Shown piece by piece: positions 43,381 to 52,760 of a stretch of DNA of 64,000 nt. The number at the start of each line of letters is the position of its first letter. Position 1 is the first letter of the stretch. This DNA comes from Akkermansia muciniphila (lineage in GTDB: Bacteria; Verrucomicrobiota; Verrucomicrobiia; Limisphaerales; BJHT01). The notes under the pieces are model-generated. The model saw nothing but the letters and a program-made list of their open reading frames with translations, did not search any database and was not told the DNA's origin. The stretch spans positions 1 to 64,000 of the forward strand of contig CAMAUZ010000004.1 in the NCBI GenBank assembly GCA_945861535.1. The letters are read 5' to 3'. The position numbers and the translations under genes are program-made.

Positions 43381-43997
43381 GCTTCGGCGGTGGCGGCGGG
43401 CTTGGCGAGGGGACCGGTGATGCGCACGCGGGCGGCGGCGTTGGTGGCTTGGGCGATGAGATTCTGGAAGGCGGTGCGCTCAGTTTCGGAGATGGGCTCG
43501 CGGAGTTTTTTCTTGTTGTTCATCTGGATTTTTTCGCGGAGCGCGGCGAGCGGGAGGGGTTCTTTCACGCCGTCGATGTGGAGGAAAATTTTGGAGTCGT
43601 GGCGTTCGAGGGTGCCGGCGGCGGTGAGCTCGATGCCGCGGAGACGCGCGCCGACGCCCATGAGGAAGATGTTGGTGGCGAGGAACTGCGGGTTCACGAG
43701 CTCGGGGCTTTTCGCCTGCATTTCAAAGGTGCCGCGCACGGCGTCGGGGCGGGGGCTGACGGCGGCGACGGTGTCGATGGCTTCCAAACTCTCGCGCATC
43801 AAGGCCCAGCATTCGGTGAGGCCGTAGGGGCAGTTGACGTCGAGGCCGACGGTGTAGGAACGAATCTGCGCGCGGGCGGGGGCGGCAGCAATGAGCAGGA
43901 GCAATAGCGCGATCCCGAACGCGAGGACGGCGCGGGCGAGCGACGCGCGGGCTCGGTGCAAACCACGGGAAGCGATGGCGGCGCGGGGCGTTTTCAT
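43335..43997 (-). CDS. Exported protein of unknown function
   Basis: 220 aa. A signal sequence (LARAVLAFGIALLLLLIAAA, ending PARAQ) is followed by about 190 residues. RSYTVGLDVNCPYGLTECWA begins the mature part; IFLHIDGVKEPLPLAALREK and AQATNAAARVRITGPLAKP look like two small beta domains. No family is recognised. It lies 7 bases after the GspC-like gene. Its 3' end has been tandemly copied downstream. Confidence 0.65.
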   Translation of the reverse strand: MKTPRAAIASRGLHRARASLARAVLAFGIALLLLLIAAAPARAQIRSYTVGLDVNCPYGLTECWALMRESLEAIDTVAAVSPRPDAVRGTFEMQAKSPELVNPQFLATNIFLMGVGARLRGIELTAAGTLERHDSKIFLHIDGVKEPLPLAALREKIQMNNKKKLREPISETERTAFQNLIAQATNAAARVRITGPLAKPAATAEAVLEVRTFEFVTTRP

Positions 43998-44004
43998 AAG
44001 CAGA

Positions 44005-44562
44005 TCATGGTTTGGTGGTGAAGCCGGCGGCTTCGAGTTCCTGCTGTTCACGGAGACGTTCGCGGCGTTGGTAAAGTTCGGAGGCGCGGGTATGTGCCTG
44101 CATCTCGAGTTGTTCCTTGAGTTCGGCGGCGATGAGTCGATTGGCGGCGGCCCCGTTCAGGGCGAGTTGCAGGGGCTGCCCGGCGTAGAGGATTTCGACG
44201 CGTTCCTGCGGGACGTTGACGCTGACGAGCTGGAGGTCGCCTTCGCGCTGGCCGACGGCGAGGCGGACCGTGCGGGCGGGGCCGCCTTTGGCTCCGAGGT
44301 TGAAACAAGCCCAGCGCCGGTCGGCGAGCGCGGCGATGCCGGTGAGGGCGATGGGCGGGGGCGGCTTGGCGGCGGGTGAAGCAGTGGCCGCGCCGGCGGG
44401 CGGGGTCGGTGGTTTCAGGCCGAAGGGATTGCGTTGAAGGATGGCGGCGTACTGGCCCGGGGGTGGCGGCTCCGCGGTCGCGCCGTCCGCCGCCGCGACC
44501 GCGCCGCACCAGCCGAAGAGGGCGGCGCGGGCGGCGGAGCGGATGACGCGGCAGTGATTCAC
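44005..44562 (-). CDS. Exported GspC/PilP-like protein
   Basis: 185 aa, GTG start. A signal-like N-terminus (AARAALFGWCGAVAAADG) precedes YAAILQRNPFGLKPP, which resembles the 'RNPF' entry of GspC/PilP homology regions, then IALTGIAALADRRWACFNLG and LQLVSVNVPQERVEILYAG, a compact beta domain of that type. The C-terminus is a charged coiled helix. GspC links the inner-membrane platform to the outer secretin. Here no secretin is nearby. It lies 16 bases after the oxidase gene. Confidence 0.6.
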   Translation of the reverse strand: MNHCRVIRSAARAALFGWCGAVAAADGATAEPPPPGQYAAILQRNPFGLKPPTPPAGAATASPAAKPPPPIALTGIAALADRRWACFNLGAKGGPARTVRLAVGQREGDLQLVSVNVPQERVEILYAGQPLQLALNGAAANRLIAAELKEQLEMQAHTRASELYQRRERLREQQELEAAGFTTKP

Positions 44563-44578
44563 GCGGGGTGGGGACGGG

Positions 44579-46078
44579 TTACTGGCGCAAGCTGGTGACG
44601 GTGGTGGTGGTGCCGAGGAGGACGGTTTTTGACACGGATGGGACGCCGTTGGTGTTGATGAGCCACAGGAGGTGGTAGCCGGGCGGACAGAGGTTCGCGT
44701 TGGCGGGAGCCGTCACGGTGAGGGCGCCGGTGGCGACTTTGAAGTTCAGCGCGATGAAGCGCTGGCCGAAGTTTTGCGCGTGGGTGGCGCTGCCCAGGGC
44801 GGTCAGGGTGACCTTGGCGATTTTCGCAGCGTCGGGGGTTTTGACGGTGAAGGCGTTTTTGTAGCTGATGCTGCCGGGCGCGGTGGTGATCGCGGGGCGG
44901 GCGCCCTTGAAGAGATAGGGCGGTGAAAACACCTCGGCGTCGGGATGGCCGTTGCCGCCCGCGGACAGGACGCGTCCGTCCGGGAGCAGGAGGGCGCTGG
45001 AATGGTAGCCGCGATAGACTTGTTCCGGGGCGAGCAGGGTCCATTGGCCGGTGGCGGGATCCCAGATTTCGGCGAAAAGATTTTTGCCGGGTTCGGTGTC
45101 GATGCCGAACTCGCTGGAGCCGCCGGTGGCGAGGACTTTGCCGTCGGGGAGCAGCGTGGTGTTGTGCTGGCGGCGCGGGCGGGCCATGGAGCCGGTGAGC
45201 TGCCAGGCGGGCCGGGATTGATTCAGATTGATGATTTCGCAGGTGTTCACGGGCGGATCGGCACCGCCCACGAACATGACCTTGCCGGGTTCGTACATGA
45301 CGGCGGAACCGTAGTCGTCGCGGCCGGGGACGAGGCGTCTGGCGACGGTGGACCAACTGCCCTTGCCGTCGGTGTCCAGGTAGCGTGACGTCGTGGTGGC
45401 GAAGAAGACCTTGCCGTTGGGCGCGACGAAGGCGCGGGGATACCACGGCAGGATGAGAGACGCCTTGGGCAGGGTCTGCCAGCGGCCGGTGGCGAGTCGG
45501 AAAATTTCCGGCACCGGGACGGTGAGGCTCTGTTCATCCAGCCCCGCGATGGAAAGCACGTCGCCGCTCGGCAGGGTGACGCAGGTGGGATACCAGCGGG
45601 CGTAGTTCATGGGCGCCGAGCGGGTCCACGCGCCGGTAAACGCATCGAACAGCGCATTTTCCTTCACGCCGTAGAGGAGGACGAGCTGGCCGCCGGAGAC
45701 GACCAAACGCCCGCGGGAATCAAAGGCGTGGCCGGCGCAAAAAATATTGTAGCCGGCCCGCGGCGCGTCGGTGAGCGCGGCGGTGGCCGGGTCCCAGAAT
45801 TTCGGGGTGTCGCCGGTATAACCGGGCCAGTAGAGGACTTTCCCATTCGGCAGCAGCGAGGCGTGGATGGCGGGATAAACCCATGGCTGCGGGGCGCTCC
45901 AAGCGCCGACGGCGGACGGTTGGGCGCGGCCGACGGCGGGAAGGCCGAGCAGCGTTGCCGCGACGGCGAGGCCCGCCAACCAAGCCCGCCGTGGCTTGCG
46001 AGCCGGGGAGCGTGAGTAAAAGGAGCCACCGTCGGCCAGCGGGACGACGGGTGTGGTTGGGGAGGCGAGTGAGTTCAT
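44579..46078 (-). CDS. Exported galactose-oxidase-like copper radical oxidase
   Basis: 499 aa. An N-terminal arginine-rich membrane signal (RRAWLAGLAVAATLLGL) leads to a seven-bladed Kelch propeller plus the C-terminal DUF1929 Ig-like domain. All residues of the galactose oxidase active site have counterparts: Cys114 (IFCAG) and Tyr163 (ARWYP) for the Cys-Tyr cofactor, Tyr358 and His359 (RGYHSSALLLPDG) and His433 (GSATHAQ) for copper. The family oxidises primary alcohols or aldehydes to aldehydes or acids with release of hydrogen peroxide. It lacks the carbohydrate-binding domain of the fungal enzyme. The paralogue is 209 bases upstream. Confidence 0.85.
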   Translation of the reverse strand: MNSLASPTTPVVPLADGGSFYSRSPARKPRRAWLAGLAVAATLLGLPAVGRAQPSAVGAWSAPQPWVYPAIHASLLPNGKVLYWPGYTGDTPKFWDPATAALTDAPRAGYNIFCAGHAFDSRGRLVVSGGQLVLLYGVKENALFDAFTGAWTRSAPMNYARWYPTCVTLPSGDVLSIAGLDEQSLTVPVPEIFRLATGRWQTLPKASLILPWYPRAFVAPNGKVFFATTTSRYLDTDGKGSWSTVARRLVPGRDDYGSAVMYEPGKVMFVGGADPPVNTCEIINLNQSRPAWQLTGSMARPRRQHNTTLLPDGKVLATGGSSEFGIDTEPGKNLFAEIWDPATGQWTLLAPEQVYRGYHSSALLLPDGRVLSAGGNGHPDAEVFSPPYLFKGARPAITTAPGSISYKNAFTVKTPDAAKIAKVTLTALGSATHAQNFGQRFIALNFKVATGALTVTAPANANLCPPGYHLLWLINTNGVPSVSKTVLLGTTTTVTSLRQ

Positions 46079-46287
46079 GGGCGGTGCGGTGCGTTAGCTG
46101 CGTTCAATCTTCCTTGGTCGGTTGCGCGCGGGCGGCGGATTTGAACGGGTCAATTCCGCCGCGCCGGGCGCAACGCTCGCACGGTGTCGGCACTTTGCCA
46201 GCGGGCCTTGAGTTTTTTTCTGCGGCTCATTTGCAGCCGTTGGCCGCACGGCGACCACGGCGACTTTCCGCGCTCAGCGGCGTTCGC

Positions 46288-48915
46288 TCAGCGGCGTTCG
46301 CTCGGCGGCGGCCCGAGGCCGGTCGGGACGTAGGCGTCATTGGGCGTGAGGATGATTTTGTCGAGGATCAGGCCGTCTTCGCGCATCCAGATGGTGAAAG
46401 TGTGGAGGCCGACCGTGGGCACGTTGATCGTGGCCGCCGGGCCGTCGATCGTCTTGCGGGTCCAGGTCCAGACCGGGGTGAAACCGGTGCCCTTGTCGCT
46501 GGTGGCCTGCACCACGCCGTCGAGACCGGCATGGCAGGTGTCGTCGGTCCCGTCAGCCGCCAGGCCGCGGAGCCACAGGTAATGGGTGCCCGTGCGGTTG
46601 AAATTCACGGCAAAGTCCATTTGCGGGGCGGTGGTTTCAATGCTCGTGCCGATGTTGCGGCCGAGATTCGGCAGGGCGCGCATCGCACTGCTGCCGGCGG
46701 ATCCGACGTAGCTAACCGGCTGCCAGCTATGAAGGCCGCGGGTGATGGCGGAATTGAAGGTTTCCGCGTTCATCGCGACGAGCGCGTCCGCCGTGGTGTC
46801 CTGTTGGTAGGTCAGCGTGGGGGGTGGCGGTGGCGGTGGCGGTGGCGAGTTCGTGCCGCTGCGGCTGGTTTCGGCGGGGCCAAGCCCGGTCGGTACGTAG
46901 GCCGGGTCGGTGGTGAGCACGAGCTTGTCGAGGATAAGTCCGTCCTCACGCATCCAGATGCTGACGGTGTGAACGCCGAGCGTGGGGATGTTCAGGGTGG
47001 CCACTCCGCCGCCCGCGCGGGAGCGCGCCCAGGTCCACGCGGTGGGGAATCCGATGAAATTGCTGGCGGTGGGCGCCACGGCACCATCCACGCCGACGTG
47101 ACAGGAATCGTCGTTGCCCGAGGGGCCGATGCCTCGCAGCCAGAGGTAGTGGGTGCCGGTTTTTTTGAAGTCGATCTGGAAATCGACCTGGGGAGAGTTG
47201 GCTTCGATGCCGGTGCTGATGTTGCGGGCCGCGTTGGGCAGGGCCTGATAGGCGTTGGTACCGGCCGAGCCTGCTACGACCACCGGCTGCCACGCCGTCC
47301 CACCGCGGGCGACAGTGCGATGGTTGCTCTCGAGTTTCATCGAGACCATGCCGGCCGCGCCGGAGTCTTGCACGAATGAGTTGGTGCCGGCGGGGGGCGG
47401 GGGCGGGGGCGGCGGGGGCGGCGGCGGCGGCGATGATGAGCCACCGACGCGAATCATTTTCGACACGGAAGGGACGCCGCTGGAATTGATCAACCAGAGC
47501 ATGTGATAACCCGGCGGGCAGACATTGCCATTGGCGGGCGGGCTGACGCTGAGGCCGCCGTCGGTGATGGTGAAGTTCAGCGAGATGAAACGCTGCCCCC
47601 AGTTCTGCGCGTGCGTGGCACTGCCCAGTGCGGTCAGCGTGACCTTGGTGATGTCGGCAGCGTCTGGCGTGCTGATGGTAAATCCGTCCGTGTAGCCAAT
47701 GGTGGCGGGGGCCGTGGTGATCGTCGGTCGGGCGCCGCGGAACAGATACGGCGGCGAAAAAACTTCCGCGTCCGGGTGGCCATTGCCGCCGCCGGACAAC
47801 ACGCGCCCGTCCGGGAGCAACAGGGCACTGGAGTGGTAACCGCGGTAAACCCGCTGCGGGGCCAGCACCGTCCACTTGCCCGTCGCCGGGTCCCAGATTT
47901 CCGCGAACAGATTTTTACCCGATTCGGTGTCGATGCCGTAGGCGCTCGAGCCGCCGGTCGCGAGCACTTTGCCGTCGGGCAGCAGCGTGGTGTTGTGCTG
48001 CCGGCGCGGCCGCGCCATCGAGTCGGTGTACTGCCACGTCGGGCTGGGCTGGTTCAGGTTGATGATTTCACACGAATTGACCGGCGGATCGCTGCCGCCC
48101 ACGTACATCACCTTGCCCGGTTCATACATGACGGCCGAACCGTAGTCATCTCGGCCCGCGACCAACCGCTTGCTCACGATGGTCCAGTTTCCCGTGCCGG
48201 CCGTGTCCAGATACCGCGAGATCATCGTGGCCACGAAGACCTTCCCGTTGGGCGCGACGAAGGTGCGCGGATACCACGGCAGCGTCAGCGGGGCGTCGGA
48301 CAGCGCCCGCCAGCGGCCGGTGGCGGCTTCGTACAGTTCCGGAATCGGGACCACCACGCTGTTTTCATCCAAACCGGAGACCGTGAGAATGTCACCGTTG
48401 GGCAGCAGTGTGGCGCTCGGATACCAGCGCGCATATTTCGTTTGCGCATTCCGGGTCCACGTCCCGGTAAAGGCATTGTAAGCCGCGTTGTCCCGCAAGC
48501 CGTAGAGCAGCACGAGCTGGCCGCCGATGGTCACCACCCGGCCCTGGGAATCGAGCGTGTTGCCCGCGCAGAAAATGTTGTAGCCGGCTTTCGGCGCATC
48601 CGTGACCGCCGTGGTGATCGGATCCCAGAACTTGGGCGTGTCGCCGGTATAGCCCGGCCAGTACAGCACCTTGCCGGTGGGCAGGAGCGACGCATGGATG
48701 CACGGATAAATCCACGGCTGCGGCGAAGTCCACGCGCCCACGGCGGAAGCCTGACCGTGCGCCCGCAACGGATGCAGCCACGCCATGACGAGGGCGAGGG
48801 CGACGGCACTCCACGCCATTCGGCGGGGCTGCCGGAGTGGAGGATTCGCCGCGTTCCCGCTGGATTCACAGGGCGCTCCGACTGGCATTCTGATGGTTCT
48901 AAGAATCGTTCTCAT
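46288..48915 (-). CDS. Galactose-oxidase-like copper radical oxidase with two C-terminal carbohydrate-binding-like modules
   Basis: 875 aa. Residues about 55-490 are closely similar to the adjacent oxidase, with Cys116, Tyr165, Tyr360, His361 and His435 intact. A polyproline linker at about 496-508 and a second at about 690-700 separate two homologous modules of some 175 residues (THYLWLRG..., VGLHTFTIWMREDGLILDKI; VGVHTVSIWMREDGLILDKL-like). These resemble the C-terminal beta-sandwich of GH115 and other carbohydrate enzymes, so they probably bind glycans. The ATG at 48915 is chosen; 48888 and 48819 are alternatives, all before a signal peptide (WSAVALALVMAWLHP). Confidence 0.83.
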   Translation of the reverse strand: MRTILRTIRMPVGAPCESSGNAANPPLRQPRRMAWSAVALALVMAWLHPLRAHGQASAVGAWTSPQPWIYPCIHASLLPTGKVLYWPGYTGDTPKFWDPITTAVTDAPKAGYNIFCAGNTLDSQGRVVTIGGQLVLLYGLRDNAAYNAFTGTWTRNAQTKYARWYPSATLLPNGDILTVSGLDENSVVVPIPELYEAATGRWRALSDAPLTLPWYPRTFVAPNGKVFVATMISRYLDTAGTGNWTIVSKRLVAGRDDYGSAVMYEPGKVMYVGGSDPPVNSCEIINLNQPSPTWQYTDSMARPRRQHNTTLLPDGKVLATGGSSAYGIDTESGKNLFAEIWDPATGKWTVLAPQRVYRGYHSSALLLPDGRVLSGGGNGHPDAEVFSPPYLFRGARPTITTAPATIGYTDGFTISTPDAADITKVTLTALGSATHAQNWGQRFISLNFTITDGGLSVSPPANGNVCPPGYHMLWLINSSGVPSVSKMIRVGGSSSPPPPPPPPPPPPPAGTNSFVQDSGAAGMVSMKLESNHRTVARGGTAWQPVVVAGSAGTNAYQALPNAARNISTGIEANSPQVDFQIDFKKTGTHYLWLRGIGPSGNDDSCHVGVDGAVAPTASNFIGFPTAWTWARSRAGGGVATLNIPTLGVHTVSIWMREDGLILDKLVLTTDPAYVPTGLGPAETSRSGTNSPPPPPPPPPTLTYQQDTTADALVAMNAETFNSAITRGLHSWQPVSYVGSAGSSAMRALPNLGRNIGTSIETTAPQMDFAVNFNRTGTHYLWLRGLAADGTDDTCHAGLDGVVQATSDKGTGFTPVWTWTRKTIDGPAATINVPTVGLHTFTIWMREDGLILDKIILTPNDAYVPTGLGPPPSERR

Positions 48916-49283
48916 TTTCTCGGCGGTCGCTATATGGGAAAGCGTTTGGCACTGCAACATTTCCGAGCGACGGCGGCGTTTTTCGGGTTCGGGATGGCGG
49001 AACCGCCGTCCTTCGCACACGGGCACGGTGTTTTCAAACGGAATTTTCAAACCGGATTTCCACCGGGTGCAGCGTGATTGGCTGGGCGCGCGATCGCAGT
49101 CGCGGACGGTGCGCGGACGGCCCGCCCGCGAGGGCGGCCGGAGGCGGCGGGCGCTTTCAGATCGCACCGCGCCACGCGCCCCGGCGGTCGCGAACCGCGC
49201 GCTCGCCCGACTGCGGGATGCGCCGGAAAGGATGGGGCATTCGCGCACTGCCCAAGTCGTGCAGGTTTCCAAACCCGCGTATC

Positions 49284-49412
49284 GCCGATTTCCAAATCGG
49301 CAGGAGCCGCCGCGTTCAGGGCGCGGGGCGAAAATGTAGCCGCCGCGGTGACGAGGCGGAGGCCGCTCCCGCGACAAGCCCGGGAAATCCGCCTCCTCAC
49401 TTTGGCGGCTAC
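49284..49412. repeat. Palindromes in the large divergent gap before the cytochrome gene
   Basis: GCCGATTTCCAAATCGGC is a perfect 8-base stem with a two-base loop. GTAGCCGCCGCGGTGACGAG then GCGGAG is mirrored by TCCGCCTCCTCACTTTGGCG then GCTAC. They are the main features of the 619-base gap 48916-49534. The rest is GC-rich with no credible gene, and must hold the promoters of both divergent genes. Confidence 0.65.
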
Positions 49413-49534
49413 CGCGCACGCGCACGCTTTCCGTGCTTGGCTCCCCTTCGCATTGCGCCACGATGCGCCGCGAGAAAACCGAATCGCACCATGCCCCCCA
49501 CCTTCACCGCCACCCATCCCACTTTTCCCAGCCC

Positions 49535-52500
49535 ATGAAATTCCCCCGCCCCCTGCTCGCCCTCCTGCTCGCCGCGCTGCCCGCCCTCGCCGCTCTCGCC
49601 GCGACGCCCTTCCCGCAACCCACCAACAACGAACCCGGCAACCCCTCGCCCCTCTCGCCCGCCGAGGCGCTCGCGGCCATCAAGCTGCCGCCGGGCTTCA
49701 AGGCGACCCTCTTTGCCGCCGAGCCGAACGTGCAGAATCCCATCGCCCTGGCGTGGGATTCGCGTGGTCGTCTCTGGATCGCCGAGAACTACACTTACGC
49801 CGACAACAAGAAGCGCTTCGATCTCTCTTTCCGTGATCGCATGCTGATCTTCGAGGACACCAAGGGCGACGGCCACTTCTCCTCGCGCAAGGTTTTCACC
49901 GACGACATCCAGATGCTCACGAGCATCGCCATCGGTCACGGCGGCGTGTGGGCGATGTGCCCGCCGAACCTCGTCTTCATTCCCGATGCCAACGGCGCCG
50001 ACGCGCCGAGCGGCCCGAAACAAATCGTCCTCGACGGCTTCGATCCGATGCACGCGATGTATCACAACTTCGCCAACGGCCTGAAATGGGGTCCCGACGG
50101 CTGGCTCTACGGTCGCTGCGGCGGCTCGTGTCCCGGCGAGATCGGCGTGCCCGGCACGCCCGCCGAGCAGCGCGTGCCCTTGCGCGGCGGCCTCTGGCGT
50201 TTTCATCCGCAGCGCAAAACCTTCGAGACCATCGCCCACGGCGCAACCAATCCCTGGGGCCACGACTGGAACGCCGACGGCGAACCGTTCTTCGTCAACA
50301 CCGTCAACGGCCATCTCTGGCACGCGTTCGCCGGCGCGCGTTTTGTCGGCCGCTCGCCGGGTTCCACCAGCCCCTACACCTACGAACTGATCGACATGCA
50401 CGCCGACCACTGGCACTTCGACACCGGCAAAAAATGGACCGACTCGCGCGGCGGCAAGGCCGATGCCTACGGCGGCGGCCACGCGCACATCGGCACCATG
50501 ATCTATCGCGGCGACAACTGGCCGGCCGCCTATCGCGACAAACTTTTCACGCTCAACCAGCACGGCCGCCGCATCAATTGCGAGCGCCTCGAACGCGCGG
50601 AATCCGGCTACGTCGCGCGGCACGAGGCCGACACCGTGATCTTCGGCGACCCGTGGTTCAGGGGCCTCGACCTCGACTACGGCCCCGACGGCGGCGTGTT
50701 CGTCCTCGACTGGAGCGACACCGGCGAATGCCACGACTTCACCGGCGTTCATCGCACCAGCGGCCGCATTTTCAAAATCACCTACGGCGATCCCAAGCCC
50801 GCCGCCTTCACCGATCTCGCCAAGCAGAGCAACGCCGAACTCATCGCGCTCCACACGCACGCCAACGAATGGTTCACCCGCCAGGCCCGCCGCGAACTCG
50901 CCCGCCGCGCCGCCACGCAAGCCCTCCCCGCTGCGGACCTCGCCGCGCTGCGCTCGCTGTTCCTGCGCAGCCCCGGCATCAACGTGAAACTCCGCGCGCT
51001 CTTCACGCTCCACACCCTCGGCGCGACCGACGACGCCTTCCTCCGCACGCTGCTGCGCCACGCCGACGACCTCGTCCGCGCCCAGGCCGTCAAGCTCCTC
51101 ACCGACGCGTGGCCGCTCGACCGCGCCAACGCCCTCGCACCCGAACCCGCCACCGCCGAGCGTTGCGCCCCGTTGCTCCCCGAGCTGCTCCGGCTCGCGA
51201 AAGAAGATTCCTCCGCCACCGTCCGCCTCGCGCTCGCCTCCACGCTGCAACGCCTCAATGTCTCGCAACGCCCCGCCCTCGCGTCCGCCATCGTCGCGCA
51301 CGCCGAAGATTCAAAAGACCACAACCTCCCGCTGCTCGTCTGGTTCGGCCTGATCCAAGTCGCGCAAGCTGATCCCACCGCGCTCGCCGCCGTTGCCAGC
51401 GCGTGCGAATGGCCCGTCACCCGCCGCCTCATCGCGCGCCGCCTCGCCACCGATCTGGAGAAAAATCCCGCGCCGCTCAACGCGCTCCTCACCGCCGTCG
51501 CCGACCGCCCCGCCGCGCTGCAAGCCGACATCTTCACCGGCATCTCGGAAGCCACCGCCGGCCTGCGCCAGGCCACCAAGCCCGCCGCGTGGGACGCCTT
51601 CGCCGAAAAGATTTCGCGCTCCGACAACACACTACTCAAAGCAAAGCTCGCCAATCTCGGCGCGCTCTTCGGCGACGCCCGCGCGCTCGCCGAGGCCCGC
51701 CGCAGCGCCACCGACCCCAAGGCCGACGTCAACGCGCGCAAGCTCACCCTGCAAACCTTGATCGATCAGAAAGCGGAAAATCTCCGACCCATCTGCGAGG
51801 CCGCGCTGACCACGCGCGCACTCAACGCCGTCGCCGTGCGGGGCCTCGCGCGCGAGAACGATCCCGCGCTCGGCGCGAAGATCGTCGCGGCGCTGCCCAC
51901 CTTCATCGAGAACGAACGCGGCAGCGCCTTCGCCGCGCTCGCCTCGCGGCCCGCGTGGGCGCTGGCATTGCTCGATGCCGTCGCGCGCGGCGAGGTCGAG
52001 CGCTCCGCCATTTCCGCCAGCACGCTCCGCGACCTGCGCAATCACAATCACGCCGGCCTTAACCAGCGCCTCGCCGAAGTGATGAAAGCCATTCGCGAAG
52101 CCACCGAGGACAAGCGCAAACTCATCGCCAGTTTCAAAACCCGCCTCACGCCCGAGACCCTCGCCAAGGCGGACAAAGCGCAGGGCCGCGCGATGTTCAA
52201 CCTCGCCTGCGCCGCCTGCCACACGCTCTACGGCGAAGGCGGCAAGAACGGTCCCGACCTCACCGGCGCAGGCCGCGACAATATGGATTACCTCCTCGAA
52301 AACCTCCTCGACCCCAGCGCCGTCGTCGCGCCCGACTACCGCGTCAGCCAGGTTTTCCTCAAGGACGCCCGCAACCTCACCGGCATCATCGCCGCGCGCA
52401 CCGAGCGCACCCTCACGCTCAAGACCGTCGCCGAAACCATCGACCTCGATCAACGCGACATCACCACGATCAAAGACTCCGCCCTGTCCCTCATGCCCGA

Positions 52501-52594
52501 CGGCCTGCTCCAGGCCCTGCCGCCGGAGCAGGTGGCCAACCTGATCGCCTACCTGATGTTCAAAGCGCAGGTGCCGCTGCCGGGTGGGAAGTGA
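49535..52594 (+). CDS. Exported PVC-type dehydrogenase with HEAT-like repeats and C-terminal cytochrome c
   Basis: 1019 aa. A signal peptide (RPLLALLLAALPALAALAA) is followed by a six-bladed glucose/sorbosone-dehydrogenase-like propeller to about residue 430 (GFKATLFAAEPNVQNPIALA, DSRGRLWIAENY, HNFANGLKWGPDGWLYGRC, VFVLDWSDTGECHD). Residues about 450-860 are alpha-helical repeats of HEAT type. The C-terminal domain has the heme-binding CAACH (Cys892, Cys895, His896), followed by GPDLTGAGR and a distal Met candidate in SLMPDGL. This three-part arrangement is typical of Planctomycetes and Verrucomicrobia and is thought to oxidise sugars in the periplasm. Confidence 0.9.
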   Translation: MKFPRPLLALLLAALPALAALAATPFPQPTNNEPGNPSPLSPAEALAAIKLPPGFKATLFAAEPNVQNPIALAWDSRGRLWIAENYTYADNKKRFDLSFRDRMLIFEDTKGDGHFSSRKVFTDDIQMLTSIAIGHGGVWAMCPPNLVFIPDANGADAPSGPKQIVLDGFDPMHAMYHNFANGLKWGPDGWLYGRCGGSCPGEIGVPGTPAEQRVPLRGGLWRFHPQRKTFETIAHGATNPWGHDWNADGEPFFVNTVNGHLWHAFAGARFVGRSPGSTSPYTYELIDMHADHWHFDTGKKWTDSRGGKADAYGGGHAHIGTMIYRGDNWPAAYRDKLFTLNQHGRRINCERLERAESGYVARHEADTVIFGDPWFRGLDLDYGPDGGVFVLDWSDTGECHDFTGVHRTSGRIFKITYGDPKPAAFTDLAKQSNAELIALHTHANEWFTRQARRELARRAATQALPAADLAALRSLFLRSPGINVKLRALFTLHTLGATDDAFLRTLLRHADDLVRAQAVKLLTDAWPLDRANALAPEPATAERCAPLLPELLRLAKEDSSATVRLALASTLQRLNVSQRPALASAIVAHAEDSKDHNLPLLVWFGLIQVAQADPTALAAVASACEWPVTRRLIARRLATDLEKNPAPLNALLTAVADRPAALQADIFTGISEATAGLRQATKPAAWDAFAEKISRSDNTLLKAKLANLGALFGDARALAEARRSATDPKADVNARKLTLQTLIDQKAENLRPICEAALTTRALNAVAVRGLARENDPALGAKIVAALPTFIENERGSAFAALASRPAWALALLDAVARGEVERSAISASTLRDLRNHNHAGLNQRLAEVMKAIREATEDKRKLIASFKTRLTPETLAKADKAQGRAMFNLACAACHTLYGEGGKNGPDLTGAGRDNMDYLLENLLDPSAVVAPDYRVSQVFLKDARNLTGIIAARTERTLTLKTVAETIDLDQRDITTIKDSALSLMPDGLLQALPPEQVANLIAYLMFKAQVPLPGGK

Positions 52595-52640
52595 GGCGGG
52601 GAACCTGAATCCGGAGACTCGCGGGAACAGGGAATTAAAA

Positions 52641-52744
52641 CCACTAACCGGCACTAACCTGCACTAATGGGAACAAGGAAAACCGCACTCGCGAAGGTGA
52701 ATCGGGTTGGGTTTCTGATTAGTGCCAGTTAGTGCCGGTTAGTG
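52641..52744. repeat. Long inverted repeat between convergent genes
   Basis: CCACTAACCGGCACTAACCT then GCACTAATGGG is mirrored by CTGATTAGTGCCAGTTAGTG then CCGGTTAGTGG. The arms are nearly 30 bases, with a loop of about 40. It may end transcripts of both the cytochrome and the methyltransferase gene. Confidence 0.75.
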
Positions 52745-52760
52745 GTGAGAACTGGATGCC

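Noticed and set aside
47385-47445. Long G-rich tract as a possible quadruplex regulatory element
   Set aside because: It encodes the polyproline linker of the oxidase, which explains the repeat fully.
49409-51301. 630-codon minus-strand frame within the cytochrome gene
   Set aside because: Antisense shadow of a well-supported gene; the product is low-complexity Glu/Gly/Ala/Val sequence.
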